Of a stretch of 38,319 nt of DNA, positions 10,546 to 20,683 are shown piece by piece (the stretch's first letter is position 1; each line of letters begins with the position of its first letter). Origin of the DNA: Amanita rubescens (Eukaryota > Basidiomycota > Agaricomycetes > Agaricales > Amanitaceae); contig WION01000510.1 in the NCBI GenBank assembly GCA_015039365.1, forward strand, positions 1-38,319, in the 5' to 3' direction. The position numbers and the translations under genes are program-made. The notes under the pieces were generated by a model that did not search any database, was not told the origin of the DNA, and was given only the letters and a program-made list of their open reading frames with translations.

Positions 10546-12960
10546 ATGATCCAGCATGCCAAGCGCGATAATCACAACAATGAGTAATACGTTTACGGTA
10601 CTTCAGCAGTATTGACGGTGCTAGAGTGGGGATTTCATGTGAGGCCAAATGGAGCAAACTGTTTCCCAGAGCGCGGCATACTTATTGCATTAATCGCCTC
10701 GCCCACCTCGTAATTTGCCATGGAGACAACGTTCTTAACTATACCTGGTCGGAGCTGCAGTACGGGCCGATTCATCGACTCTCACTCCGTACTTCAGTAA
10801 GTATTGACGGGGATTCATATGAGGCCGAATGGAGCAAAGGTTAGTTTTGGTGGCATTGAATAAGCTGCTGAGCAATGTTAAATGAGACCCACGTTCGAGA
10901 CGTCCAATAATACACGCTCTCGTCCATTGACGGAGGGAGCCGCATGCAACTCAAAGAGAGTCATGAACGGAGATGGAAATACTCAAAGGTCGTATCATGG
11001 AGTTATCCTCGTCAGATGGTGTTCTATTTGATGGGCGATGTCAGCGCCCACAGCGCTCGCACTTCGTGTCGGTTTCGGGAGAAGAACTTCTCAAGATGAT
11101 GAATTTTCAGAGTTATGAACGTGATCATGTACCAGTCTTGGGTTACCACATATGTATCTTCGACATTGAATGTGGAAGTTCGGACAGCCGCGGGGTACTT
11201 GGATACTAGTGGGAAACCGCCAAGACTCGGCAACGGCGTCCTACCGCTTTTCTGTTTAAATACACCACGACCGTCCTTGCTAAGCACTTCGCAATGCACT
11301 TCAACCTTATCGCAGTGCCCAGTTGCATTCTATACTCATCATACTGAATCCAGAATCAAAAGGTAACGTGAGTGAGAAGGGAAAGAAGACATGTGCATTA
11401 TACACACATTGTTGACGTATAGTCTCTGCTGACTCCAAAATAGACTCGTATTCTGCTCCTTCGTCTCCTTAATCCGGCTATCTGACCCAAGCAGACGTAG
11501 AACAAGGTCAGCATGCCGCAAGAGGTTTTGACGTTGGCAATTCATTTAACACAAATCGTACCAGCAGGAGAAAAACGAATACACCTCGACCGGATTTCCC
11601 TAAGAACTTGGAAGGAGTTGATCTTGGCGGATTACTGTTGTGTAGTTCTTGGCAATTACAGCTCCTAGCAAAAATAGAAAATAGAAAAAAAGAAGTGAAA
11701 TAGTGGGGCCGCCAGCTGTTCGGGCAAGTAACTCTGTTTGGTCAAGTATATTATAGATCCCATCAGGGAAATTACTGCCTCTCATTTTACGTTGATAAGC
11801 CGATACCTTCACTTATGCCTAAGGCTAGGCTACGGCATCGCAGGCCTCGTAACCAAAACTCGTAGCCACAATAACGCGGTGGGGGCACGAGGCATCTTTC
11901 TACTTTATCACAAATCTTGCGCACCCACTCCCGTGAGAGATATAAAGTTGTCAGTTTCACCTCGTAATGGCGGAGGCCCACTGACCACATTGTCCACGTC
12001 TGGCTGACAGAGTGCATCGATACTGGCGTTAGAAAGGGCGAGTTTCCTTCGAACCATTGGAAGGTTGAATTCAAATGGGGGAATGATGCCTACGCGCGAT
12101 GCTTTTGTCACATAGACCCCAGATGTCATCTTTCTGGCTAGTAACCCGCATTCGTGGTAAGATGGATCTACATTATTCTTACGATCTGGAACACAGCTTT
12201 GCTTGAAGTTCAATACTACGCTACAAAGCTCCGATGCACCGTTCAGACGTACAGGAGTAATGGATATCCTTGGTCTGCTCACCTTTGACAATTGGCAAGG
12301 TCATGGAGGCGGCAGCATAGTATTTTGCTTACGAAGATGCCTCGTAGCATTGCTATTTTTGAACTCTCAAGTAAACCCCATAACTGCCAAAGCTTACGCT
12401 CAGGCTGAACTCGTGCAGGTGCTGTCCGTTTGAACCACACTCCAGAACTTCACGCCTTTCCCAGGGAGTGCGACATATGCCATTGGTCCAATACAAATAG
12501 CCCTCCGTCAGCCTTTGAAGTAAAAAGAAACTGAACCGCGTGAAGGAGTTAAGACAATAAGACACGTCATAAGCAGGTCATCCTTCACGAATCTAGTGCA
12601 AGGCGGGACCGCGGGCTAGTACGTCGATCCCCTGTAGTCCATGCACGTCAGTTAAACTACCTCCCCTTCTCAGACGCCAAGCACGAGAGAATAATGCTCA
12701 GTGATGGTGGCTAAGACAAAGCCCCAAATTAAGCAATCCCGTCTTCGATAGAAGTCGAGATATCTGATGACCACTGTGATTTATGTCGGTATACGGTGGC
12801 ACACTTCATATTCCAACTTCGAAACCCTCTCACTTGTCCTTTAATTAGAAATCAGGTTCATAAACGGAGATGGCTAATGCCGCATAATCATGGAACTATC
12901 CCCACTCACGAAACCTTGTTATTTGGATCTGCTACGCAAAAAGGGCTGTTGGAGTAACAT
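10546..12960. other. 2.4-kb gene-poor stretch with decayed repeats
   Basis: No gene is recognised. It holds a short direct repeat (about 10597-10660 and 10791-10846). Near 10965-11020 is a segment resembling the promoter region of beta-trefoil copy C (12855-12920), with ACGGAGATGG, CATGGA and TATCC in the same order. This may be the flank of a lost further copy. Confidence 0.45.
10597..10846 (+). repeat. short direct repeat pair
   Basis: GTACTTCAG..GTATTGACG followed by GGATTTCATGTGAGGCC and AATGGAGCAAA at 10597-10660 recurs at 10791-10846 with small changes (GTGAGGCC becomes ATGAGGCC, and a gap of a few bases). The units are about 60 bases long and start about 190 bases apart. I see no function. 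Confidence 0.6.
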
Positions 12961-12968
12961 TTAAAGGT

Positions 12969-12976
12969 ATAAAAGC
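12969..12976 (+). promoter_or_regulatory. TATA box of beta-trefoil copy C
   Basis: TATAAAAG lies 66 bases before the ATG at 13035. Confidence 0.7.
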
Positions 12977-13034
12977 AGGGCAAACGGCACCTCAGTCTTC
13001 AGATCCTCTAGCCAAAGCTTGCTATAGTCCGAAA

Positions 13035-13652
13035 ATGCACAAATACAGAATCCAAAGTGCCCAAACTGGCCACTACATTGTCAGCACTGGCGCTGAAAAG
13101 CCAGGAGACAAAGTCATTACTCCACCTGTTTTTGACCCTCATGTTAGCGTACGCAGACGATCATTGTTCTGCAAATTGTCGAAATTGATTTCGAACGTAG
13201 ATCGTCACCATTGAACCTGTCGTCCAGGGTGCCACTAGCCAGGCCACCGTGATTGGCAAGAACGGGTTGCACATCGCAATCCACAAGGTACGTTGAAGTT
13301 CATCTTTGTGATTGATTTCTCCTTGACTTGAGTCATACTAGGCAGAGGAGGGTCAACACCTGATTTGGAGCAACCAGAAATACATCTGGGATTTTGCAAC
13401 CAACGGGCCGCCCGGCACTCATTCGTAGGCCATTGCCCCATTTGCAGCACCAAAAGTTTGACATGATGCAGGGTCTACGTTAACGGCAAAGATCTTTACT
13501 GGTTCGATAAGAAGCTGCCGGGAAACATCGTATGTTTAGTTTCTATTTAAACTGAAAACAAAGACAACTTGCACAATTAACAGATCATCCTTGAGCCCGG
13601 CAAGAATGCTATCGAGAATGAAATCTTCTTCAAGCTTCACAAATTGCCGTGA
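13035..13652 (+). CDS. small beta-trefoil protein, protease-inhibitor (I66) like, copy C
   Basis: The five exons are 13035-13142, 13201-13287, 13342-13424, 13472-13529 and 13584-13652, giving 134 residues; all phases agree. Intron positions are the same as in copy B, so the genes share ancestry although the proteins have diverged widely. Landmarks are MHKYRIQSAQTGHYIVSTG, the second-exon core TIEPVVQGATSQATVIG, then EGQHLIWSNQKYIWDF, VNGKDLYWFDKKLPGN and the end ENEIFFKLHKLP. There is no signal peptide, so it is probably cytosolic, as known for fungal beta-trefoil inhibitors and lectins that act on animal or fungal grazers. The target protease or sugar cannot be read from the sequence. It is the best preserved of the three paralogues. 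Confidence 0.8.
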
Positions 13653-14036
13653 GTCTGGGTGGGATGTCTTGAGTTAACGTGAACGAAGTATGTTGGTCTG
13701 TAAAGTAGCAGATATGTAAAATGCGTTGTCCCGTCAAATTTTTGCCAAGTCTTACTGAGTACCTGAAGTCATGGTGAATTTCTTACACCGGACTCTAAGT
13801 GGCTCGACACTCAAGTTACATATTATCAAGGCGTGAAACGGGTAAATATCCAATATAGCTAGTTGTACTAAGACAGGACTGAGAGTGACGTAGAAAGGCG
13901 CACCAGCGTTACATGAATAATGCGCTCGTCTAGCATTAATCTACAAAGTCCTCTTTTAATAGCCTTATCCATTGAATAAATCCATGACAGCTATAGAAAT
14001 ATCAACGGCAAGTGAGTGAGAGCGAGAGACGGCTTA
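13653..14036. other. gene-free spacer between convergent genes
   Basis: This is the shared 3' flank of beta-trefoil copy C (+) and the helical-NTD kinase-like gene (-). I see no features in it. Confidence 0.5.
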
Positions 14037-17000
14037 CTATCCAATACTCGGCACCCAGCCATGGTTCAGCTTCGGGAGCGGCATGTTTGGAACATACATG
14101 GGTTGATGGCTCCAAAAGGGCTTGAAGTCGGAACGGGGTGATGTTAACAAGTACATGATCGTTGGTATAGAGATTGAGGTATGATTCATAAACGAGTGAG
14201 GATGATGAAATTGTTGATTATGCATCGTGGGCATTCCGTGTAGGTGGTGGTTGGCGACATAGTTCCCAAAGTCCCTGATGTAAAAGTTTTGGTTTGTCCC
14301 CGCCGCGATTACTATGAAAATGAGTTAGTATGACTCCACCGACTAATCGGCTGAAAATTAAATACTGAGTATCAAATCTTCCGGCGCAACGTTAAACTTT
14401 CCGGCCAATTGTTTTGCGTGGTTAGACAGAAAGCCCCATGCTTCGTTTGTGTCACCGATGCGCTCGCTGTGCTCGATTTGACAATCGATCTGACTGCCGC
14501 GAGGAACTGCTATTGGCCAGCTGATGCAACGGTCAAGTCATTATCACCAAGGACGCGACTCGACCTGCTTACCCGTAAACATCAAGGGGCAAAGGATATT
14601 TTTGAATTTCTACATGCTGGACCGGTCGGTCTTCCCAGCAAAACTGGGACCCATATGTGCGAGCTGTAATGGGGAGATTGGCCAGAATGTCTGAATATAT
14701 GTTCCCTAGCTTTACGAAGTCTCCAAAGGCAGTGTTTGAAGGAACGTAGCCAAAGTCACCGACCGCGAACTTATGAGCAGGAATAGCAGACATCTCAGTC
14801 CAGAAAAAGTCGTGAACGCCAGCTTTAAGACTGTGTTGCCGAAGTTCTTTCATGCTGATCTTTGGTCCCTCGCTGAAATCTTCAAATTCGTCGTCCTTGT
14901 CCTGTAGAAGCTTGGTTATGAGAGGTGATGTTGAACAGTGCGTGTTGGAAAGTAAACATTTTGCGAGCAATACCAGATGGGCGACCTTCAAGGGATCTTC
15001 GTCAGTTGCTGTGTCCGGAAGCGCTTAAGAAATGAATTATGGAAGTGAAAGACTCAGTAGCCACCTTGGTAATGCTCAAGTCTACGTTGCACAGTCCCTC
15101 CACCCGGAAGCATCTAAGATTATGTGTGAAAGAAAATATGTTACAAGTAATTTCTGGCTTACGTTCAACATCGCTCGTGCCAGCGAGTGAGAAAGGTCAT
15201 AATTTCGATATGACACCCAAGTCCCTTCTCTTGCGGGTGGCAATCCCATTACGATTGTATTCGACGCACCAACTCTGTAACTGGTTTTCTGCAAGATGTT
15301 ACTCATTTGGGTCTGAATTGCATAACATTCCACATACTTCGACAAAATCTTGCAGGTGGTTGTCCGGCATGTTAAGCTGGCGTTGAATATATGCAGTTGC
15401 ATCCTACGATAATGTCTATTGGTGATGCTTTTCGTCAGGCATCGAGATAGCATACCGTGATGTCGTTGTACTGGTGATTGTGTCACGATGTATAGCAAGG
15501 GTCCATAAGAATCGACGTACATAACGAGCAAGTAAATTTATGCAAGCAGCTACGCCTTCGTTTCTCAAAGTTTGACTCATGATTTTGTCAGCAGCATTTG
15601 TCCGAACTAGTAGTTCATAGGAGCGTTCAGGACAGTCGCTGAGAAAATACAACAGGACCGCATACCGTCTGAAAGTAGGATAAATGGAGTTGGTGAATGC
15701 TCGTCTGAATACCCAGTCATATGCGGAAGATTTGGATGGCTATTTGCTGTCAAAATGTATTACTCATCCCGAATGATATCAAACTGACAATAAATTTTGC
15801 AAATTTTTGACATCGTGTAGCCACGTCTGTTTTCGTCAGATTCCAGGCATGAGTCGCGGTAGAGTAGGTTTACCTTGATTGCGTCGTTTTTTGAGTTTCC
15901 TTTGTAGTATTTAACAAGTGTAGACTGGCCGTCGACTTCCCCGACGGCCACATCGGCAAACCACCCGCTTTTGACTTTCGAACGTCCGGTGAGTCTAACT
16001 TGGGATTGGTGATACCTGCGGAACTATGACAATTCCAATTAGACATGTCGGCGCAATAGAATGCAACCATACCCCGTGGTCTTCAAGGACGGTATCTGAT
16101 ATTAACACCTCATCAGCATCTTCAGAGTCTTCAATCCTCAGCGTGACATTTGATGTGTCATCCTGAACATTTTCCTTGTCGTATTGCGGAGAAGCGGTGG
16201 ATTGCTCGTCGAGGGTATTCTGCTTAGATTGATAAGCAGGAGGTGGCTCCAAATCCACGTCTTGTTTGGCTGAAATTTCATCCTCGTTCGATTGAGGACG
16301 GGACACATCCGTTATGGTCTTTCGAGATAGCACGTGATGGCTAATGTCAATAAGCATGGCCATCTTAAACGATTTTTTCGTCAAAAGAATATTCGGAATG
16401 ATCATCGGGGCCGTGACGCACTTGGAACATCTGTGCCGAATCACCTAGTTTCTTGTCGAAATCAGCGAGGGCAGCTTCGATGCTTGCCTTCCGGAATAGT
16501 CGTTTTCTCCACTTCTCGTTAGCTTGAGCTTTCATAAAATCGTGGACTGCCCCCAACGTCCTGCATTCATTAGCACAAAAGCATTTATGTCCCAAATGAT
16601 CTTACTCGGTATATTTCGTCAAGTTCCGTAGTAGGGCAGGCGGTGCAGTCTCCCACTTATCTCGCATGATATCGTTGAGGTCTAGCAGCATTTGTGCACA
16701 GCGCTCAGCCAAACTGGTAAAGAACCGATATGGATGAACTACTCAATACGAGATACCATGATCAAAACAAAGTACATACTTTGCACACGCTTCCCTATTG
16801 TTCTGTCGAAAAGAAACGGACATCATATTCCAGCATACGTAAATTAGAAGGAGACCAACCTCAACGCTCTGTACGACGTGACGAGTAAGAAAAAGGTAGG
16901 TTGCTAGCTTCGATTACTCACTTGGACAGTCTGAAGGATAATCAGCAATATGGATGTCGCTGCGACGACAGGCGGGAACACAGATATGTTGCTCAGCTCA

Positions 17001-17086
17001 TTGGCGAGCATAGACATCGTGAGGGTGATTCGTAACGCATCGGTCTTGCATGATCCTTGTGGTATTCGTACCATGCGCAACGGCAT
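14037..17086 (-). CDS. kinase-like protein with MLKL/HeLo-like helical N-terminal domain
   Basis: I place 15 exons with fully consistent phases: 17086-16922, 16802-16780, 16713-16606, 16560-16422, 16363-16068, 16015-15874, 15826-15789, 15739-15713, 15668-15521, 15470-15456, 15403-15338, 15288-15093, 15023-14573, 14520-14366 and 14311-14037 (747 residues). The first about 145 residues are helical (ALRITLTMSMLANELSN, CAQMLLDLNDIMRDKW, DFMKAQANEKWRKRLF), the pattern of fungal MLKL-type or HeLo-like domains. An acidic linker with a PPPAY motif follows. Next comes a kinase-like start, SGWFADVAVGEVDGQ with lysine in LVKYYKG, then TWLHDVKNLQ and HPNLPHMTG. A VGDFGYVP segment recalls DFG, but no HRD loop is seen, so activity is doubtful. 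Related fungal N-termini act in cell death; that role here is inference. The three shortest exons (15, 23 and 27 bases) are the least certain. Confidence 0.75.
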
Positions 17087-17737
17087 GGCTGCTGGTATGG
17101 TGCGAGCGCTCCTTAGTTACGTCAAGACTTGTACGTGTCAATGTCACGTTGTTCATAATTGCCATCAGGGTTGCGGACGCGGGAACGTCTTGACGTGTTT
17201 GGGCCAAGGCACGGGATTGTACCTCAATCGCCCTCATTCTCCACCACCATTGCTGTGTCAGTGCCCCCACCCTGCCGCTGAAGAGTGGGGTTTTCCATGA
17301 AATTCACCGGACGAGTCCGTGGAAGAAGAAGGGCGCTCTTTCCCATCTAACTGGGACCCTGACTAATTACCTGGTATATCAGAACATTCAGAACCGGAAT
17401 GGCTTGAGCCCAGTCATATATAAGTACTTATACGGCGCCTAATTCTATCGCTGAGTTTTGCACCGGCATCCTTATGTATAACTGGAAGCACACCGTCTCT
17501 TACGAGGGAACTATTGACGGCCGCGTATTAGGTAGGTGAAAGGATATTCTCAAAACAGGTTGGACAATTAACAATACAGAATGTGGTCGGACGATCTTGG
17601 GAGTTAACATACGATTCGACTCTATGTCTTTCTATTACCTTGACGGATATTCCTCTAACCTCATTCTTGGTCTCATTGCCTCGGAAACCATCGTTTTTGG
17701 TCTGCCATCGTGGTAACTCAGCAATACTTGAGGATTC
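17087..17737. other. gene-free spacer
   Basis: This separates the start of the helical-NTD gene from the 3' end of the kinase-HMG gene on the same strand. I see no supported exon. The promoter of the gene starting at 17086 must lie here. Confidence 0.4.
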
Positions 17738-18475
17738 CTACCATTCACTTGTTGGTGCACTCAGCAATATTTCCTTTTCAGCTCTTGCCTTATCTTGCGC
17801 AGCCTGCTCAAAATAGGGCTGAACGGCCATTAGTGAGGAGTACGTGCACGTTGCGCATCACTAACCTTCTTCTCCTCGTCATTCAACTGTTTCCACTCAA
17901 CTCCTAGCAATCTTCCCATCTCGCCTGTATGATCATTATCAACTCTCGCTACCAGGTCATGACTACGACGCAACTCACCGAAATTAGCATCTGGGTTCTC
18001 TGCCTTGATTATTTCATGCCGGTCTTGACTGAAAAGCCATTAGTGAAGGATACATGCACGTTGCGCATCACCAACCTTCTTCTCCTCTTCATTCAACTGT
18101 TTCCACTTGGTTGCTAGCAATCTTCTCACCTCGCCTGTATGATAATTATCAACTCTCGATTAGGTCATGACTACGACGCAACTCACTGAAACCAGCATCT
18201 GGATTCTCTGCCTCGATTATTTCACGCTGGTCCTGAATGAAGCGCATGACCGGGGACAATGTGTACTTTTCTTTTCCAGCGCTTGCCTTATCTTGCGCAG
18301 CCTGCTCAAAATAGGGCTGAAAAGCCATTAGTGAAGGATACGTGCACGTTGCGCATCACCAACCTTCTTCTCTTCTTCATTCAACTGTTTCCACTTGGTT
18401 GCTAGCAATCTTCCCACCTCGCCTGTATGATAATTATCAACTCTCGATTAGGTCATGACTACGACGCAACTCACT
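17738..18475 (-). repeat. tandem duplication of HMG-box exons (288-bp unit)
   Basis: Equivalent splice sites recur with exact spacing: acceptors at 18422 and 18134 and donors at 18475 and 18187, a 288-bp period. Inner introns are 52 and 47 bases in both units. A third unit (17738-18028) is shifted by only 210 bp because 80 bases from the exon start are gone and its intron gained 2. Its coding parts (ENPDANF, GRLLGVEWKQLNDEEKK, PYFEQAAQDKARAEKE, stop at 17738) are well kept but out of frame with the upstream exons. Confidence 0.85.
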
Positions 18476-20198
18476 GAAACCAGCATCTGGATTCTCTGCC
18501 TTGATTATTTCACGCTGGTCCTGAATGAAGTGCATGACCGGGGACAATGGGGGTCCAGATGACTTCAGATCCGTTTGTGCTACACTGGCTTTTCTTGCCC
18601 TTTTGGTTGTTTTCCCCTGAAAAGAGTGGTCAAGCACATACTCGTACTCACTAGGGGAGAATGGTACTCGAGTAGTATGCAACAATTCATTATGGCTAGG
18701 TCCAGTTCCTAAGGGGTTGTCTGGCCTAAGCATACGCACTATTTGTTCCATTGTCAAACGCTCGGAAGGATTGAATTTCCAACAGTTCTCGATAAGGTTC
18801 CAAGTATTGTCTTCCATCCTAGGACTTTCCAACCGAGTTGGGCGCATCCCACCAGTAACAAGTCGCACGACTTGGAAGTTGTTCCTTCCTTGAAACGGAA
18901 TTGTATTAAAGAATGTCTGTACAGACAAATGCTCAGTACTCAAAATGAATCGAAGAACACTCGAAACCTACCACATAATAGAGACAACCAAAAGCATACA
19001 CATCCGTTTTCATTGTTTTATTTCTGTGCCGTACCTTTTGGTTCTCGAAACATCCATCACACTGGGGATCATTGCAGTTAGTGCAAACGCCAAATAGTTC
19101 AGGTGCGGCAAAATGTAAATTGAATGTTTTCGTGGATCGTGTAACACTGGCCTCGGAATGCCGTGTTGTTCCAAAATCAGCTATTTGGCAATGAAATTCA
19201 GGATCAAGGAGGACATTCCCCTGGTAGAGAATGTGATCAGCAGATTGGGAATGTAGGATATGGGAAAACCTACCCCGTGTAAGTCACCGTGAACGATTCC
19301 TTCCGAATGAAGATATTGAATGGCCTCGGCTACCTCTAGGATCTATCAATAAGAGCGTTATCAGTTCTATTCTACTCTGAAAAGCGGAGAAACCTTACCA
19401 GCCTTTGCACCTCATTCACAACCAGTCTCCGATTTTTCCTCCACTGAGTTAATGTTCCGTTTTCCATAAATGGCGACACGAGAAATAGCTGCGATTTCTC
19501 CTCAAATATTCCCCGGAGAGGAAGGATATAGCGATGCGAGAGAGATCGCCATATCAGGGCTTCCCTACATACTTCTTTTCGGAGTGTATTCTTTGCAAGA
19601 ATCAGTGTTAGAAAGGTGAAAAAGTAGATCGACGGACTCCTTCCTGACGAATTCGGTATAATATTTTGACCGCAACTTGCTTTCCTTCGTGCAAACCCTT
19701 GAAAACATGTCCGAATCCTCCCACATCAATGCCGCCAAGATCCACGACGACATTCGCAACAAACAGAGATTGTGGTATCACATTCGTCATAGATATCAGC
19801 TTGGATAACAGCCTCCTGGCCTTCTTGTTTGCGCCACATATGGTCAGGCTGCCTTGCCGAAGTGCCTAAAAGTTATAAGGGTAATAAGGTATTAGTAGTA
19901 GACATCATATACTAACTAAATGAACGTGTACGTACGTCAAGAAGAAAATCAAGTAACAACTCGACGTCTGAAGTAGTCGTCAGTTTGGAAGCGATGATGT
20001 CGTATTTGGGTGTATCCAATAATTGGAGCACGAGATGAAGAGTATCTTCGTTTACTGTCGAGTGTCCGAGGATCGTCAACTGGCGCTTATTAGGTAGTGC
20101 AGCATTGATATTATACCGAGTGTATATACCTTATCAAGGGCTTCTAGTAATGACGGAAGACTTTGACCAACGTCCTCTTCCCCATGATTTTGTTCCAT
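17738..20198 (-). CDS. protein kinase fused to tandem HMG boxes
   Basis: Exons are 20198-20130, 20085-19936, 19865-19638, 19590-19399, 19342-19274, 19220-18972, 18916-18475, 18422-18364, 18316-18187, 18134-18076, then 18028 to a stop at 18014 (553 residues). Kinase marks: loop VGGFGHVFKG (about 121-130), Lys140 in VAVK, HGDLHG (231-236, the HGD variant of HRD), DFG (251-253) and AAPE (274-277). A small insert with Cys 282, 285, 290 and 293 (CTNCNDPQCDGC) follows. The C-lobe exon runs unbroken into KRARKASVAQTDLKSSGPPL and an HMG box (SPVMHFIQDQ, ENPDAGF, GRLLATKWKQLNEEEKK, PYFEQAAQDKA). The box exons are repeated by a 288-bp duplication. An 80-base deletion puts the third unit out of frame, so box 2 ends early. 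HMG boxes bind DNA, so a nuclear kinase is inferred. Confidence 0.8.
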
Positions 20199-20420
20199 TG
20201 CCAAATGTGTTGAACTTGAGCGAGATAAAGTTGTACGTATGCCAGGTGCTCATCATATTCACATGCGGCAACGGAGCGGCCTGGGCATCAACAAAAGGGC
20301 TGTGCTGATGTAATGAATTACAACGTGGTTGCGATGCATTGCAACGCCAGCAGCAGACTCCTTCCCAGTCTCGTCTGGACCGTTGGACGTCTTGACGATG
20401 TTATGTAAGACTACGCTCCT
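20199..20420. other. possible 5' exons or promoter of the kinase-HMG gene
   Basis: No start codon upstream of 20198 is in frame with a supported exon. The stretch likely carries the promoter. Nothing else is recognised. Confidence 0.3.
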
Positions 20421-20585
20421 TATACACATCCGTTTTCATTGTTTTATTTCTGTGCTGTACATTTTGGTTCTCGAAATATCCATCACGCTGGGGATCATTA
20501 CAGTTAGTGCAAACGCCAAATAGTTCAGGTGCGGCAAAATGTAAATTGAATGTTTTCGTGGATCGTGTAACGCTGGTTTTCGAAT
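20421..20585 (-). pseudogene. detached duplicate of the kinase activation-segment exon
   Basis: About 155 bases match 18997-19150 at roughly nine bases in ten. The segment covers the kinase part from FNLHFAAPELFG through the four-cysteine insert to the start of KTDVYAFG. It has no flanking kinase exons, so it is a fragment, left by a small duplication or by loss of a second gene copy. Confidence 0.8.
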
Positions 20586-20683
20586 GCTGGCAGTGGCAAA
20601 ACGCCTACGACGGCCGGCGTCTAAAGAGCCGGACACGTGGTTGGTCTCGAGCCGAGCCCAAGCGACTTTCATTTGGATTCATA

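Noticed and set aside
10421..10845. Further exons of beta-trefoil copy B or a gene in the short repeat
   Set aside because: Frames are short, lack splice support and carry no trefoil motif.
12600..12660. Possible tRNA or small RNA
   Set aside because: No cloverleaf with paired acceptor and T arms can be formed.
14409..14669. Plus-strand 86-codon frame
   Set aside because: It overlaps exons 12 and 13 of the minus-strand helical-NTD gene and has no motif of its own.
17583..18117. Plus-strand frames over the 17.6-18.1 kb repeats
   Set aside because: They are antisense shadows of the HMG exons; only the minus strand gives domain motifs and splice sites.
18437..18475. Extension of the kinase C-terminal exon to a stop at 18437 (residues after ENPDAGF)
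   Set aside because: This part is the 52-base intron that recurs in all HMG units; splicing it gives the conserved second half of the HMG box.
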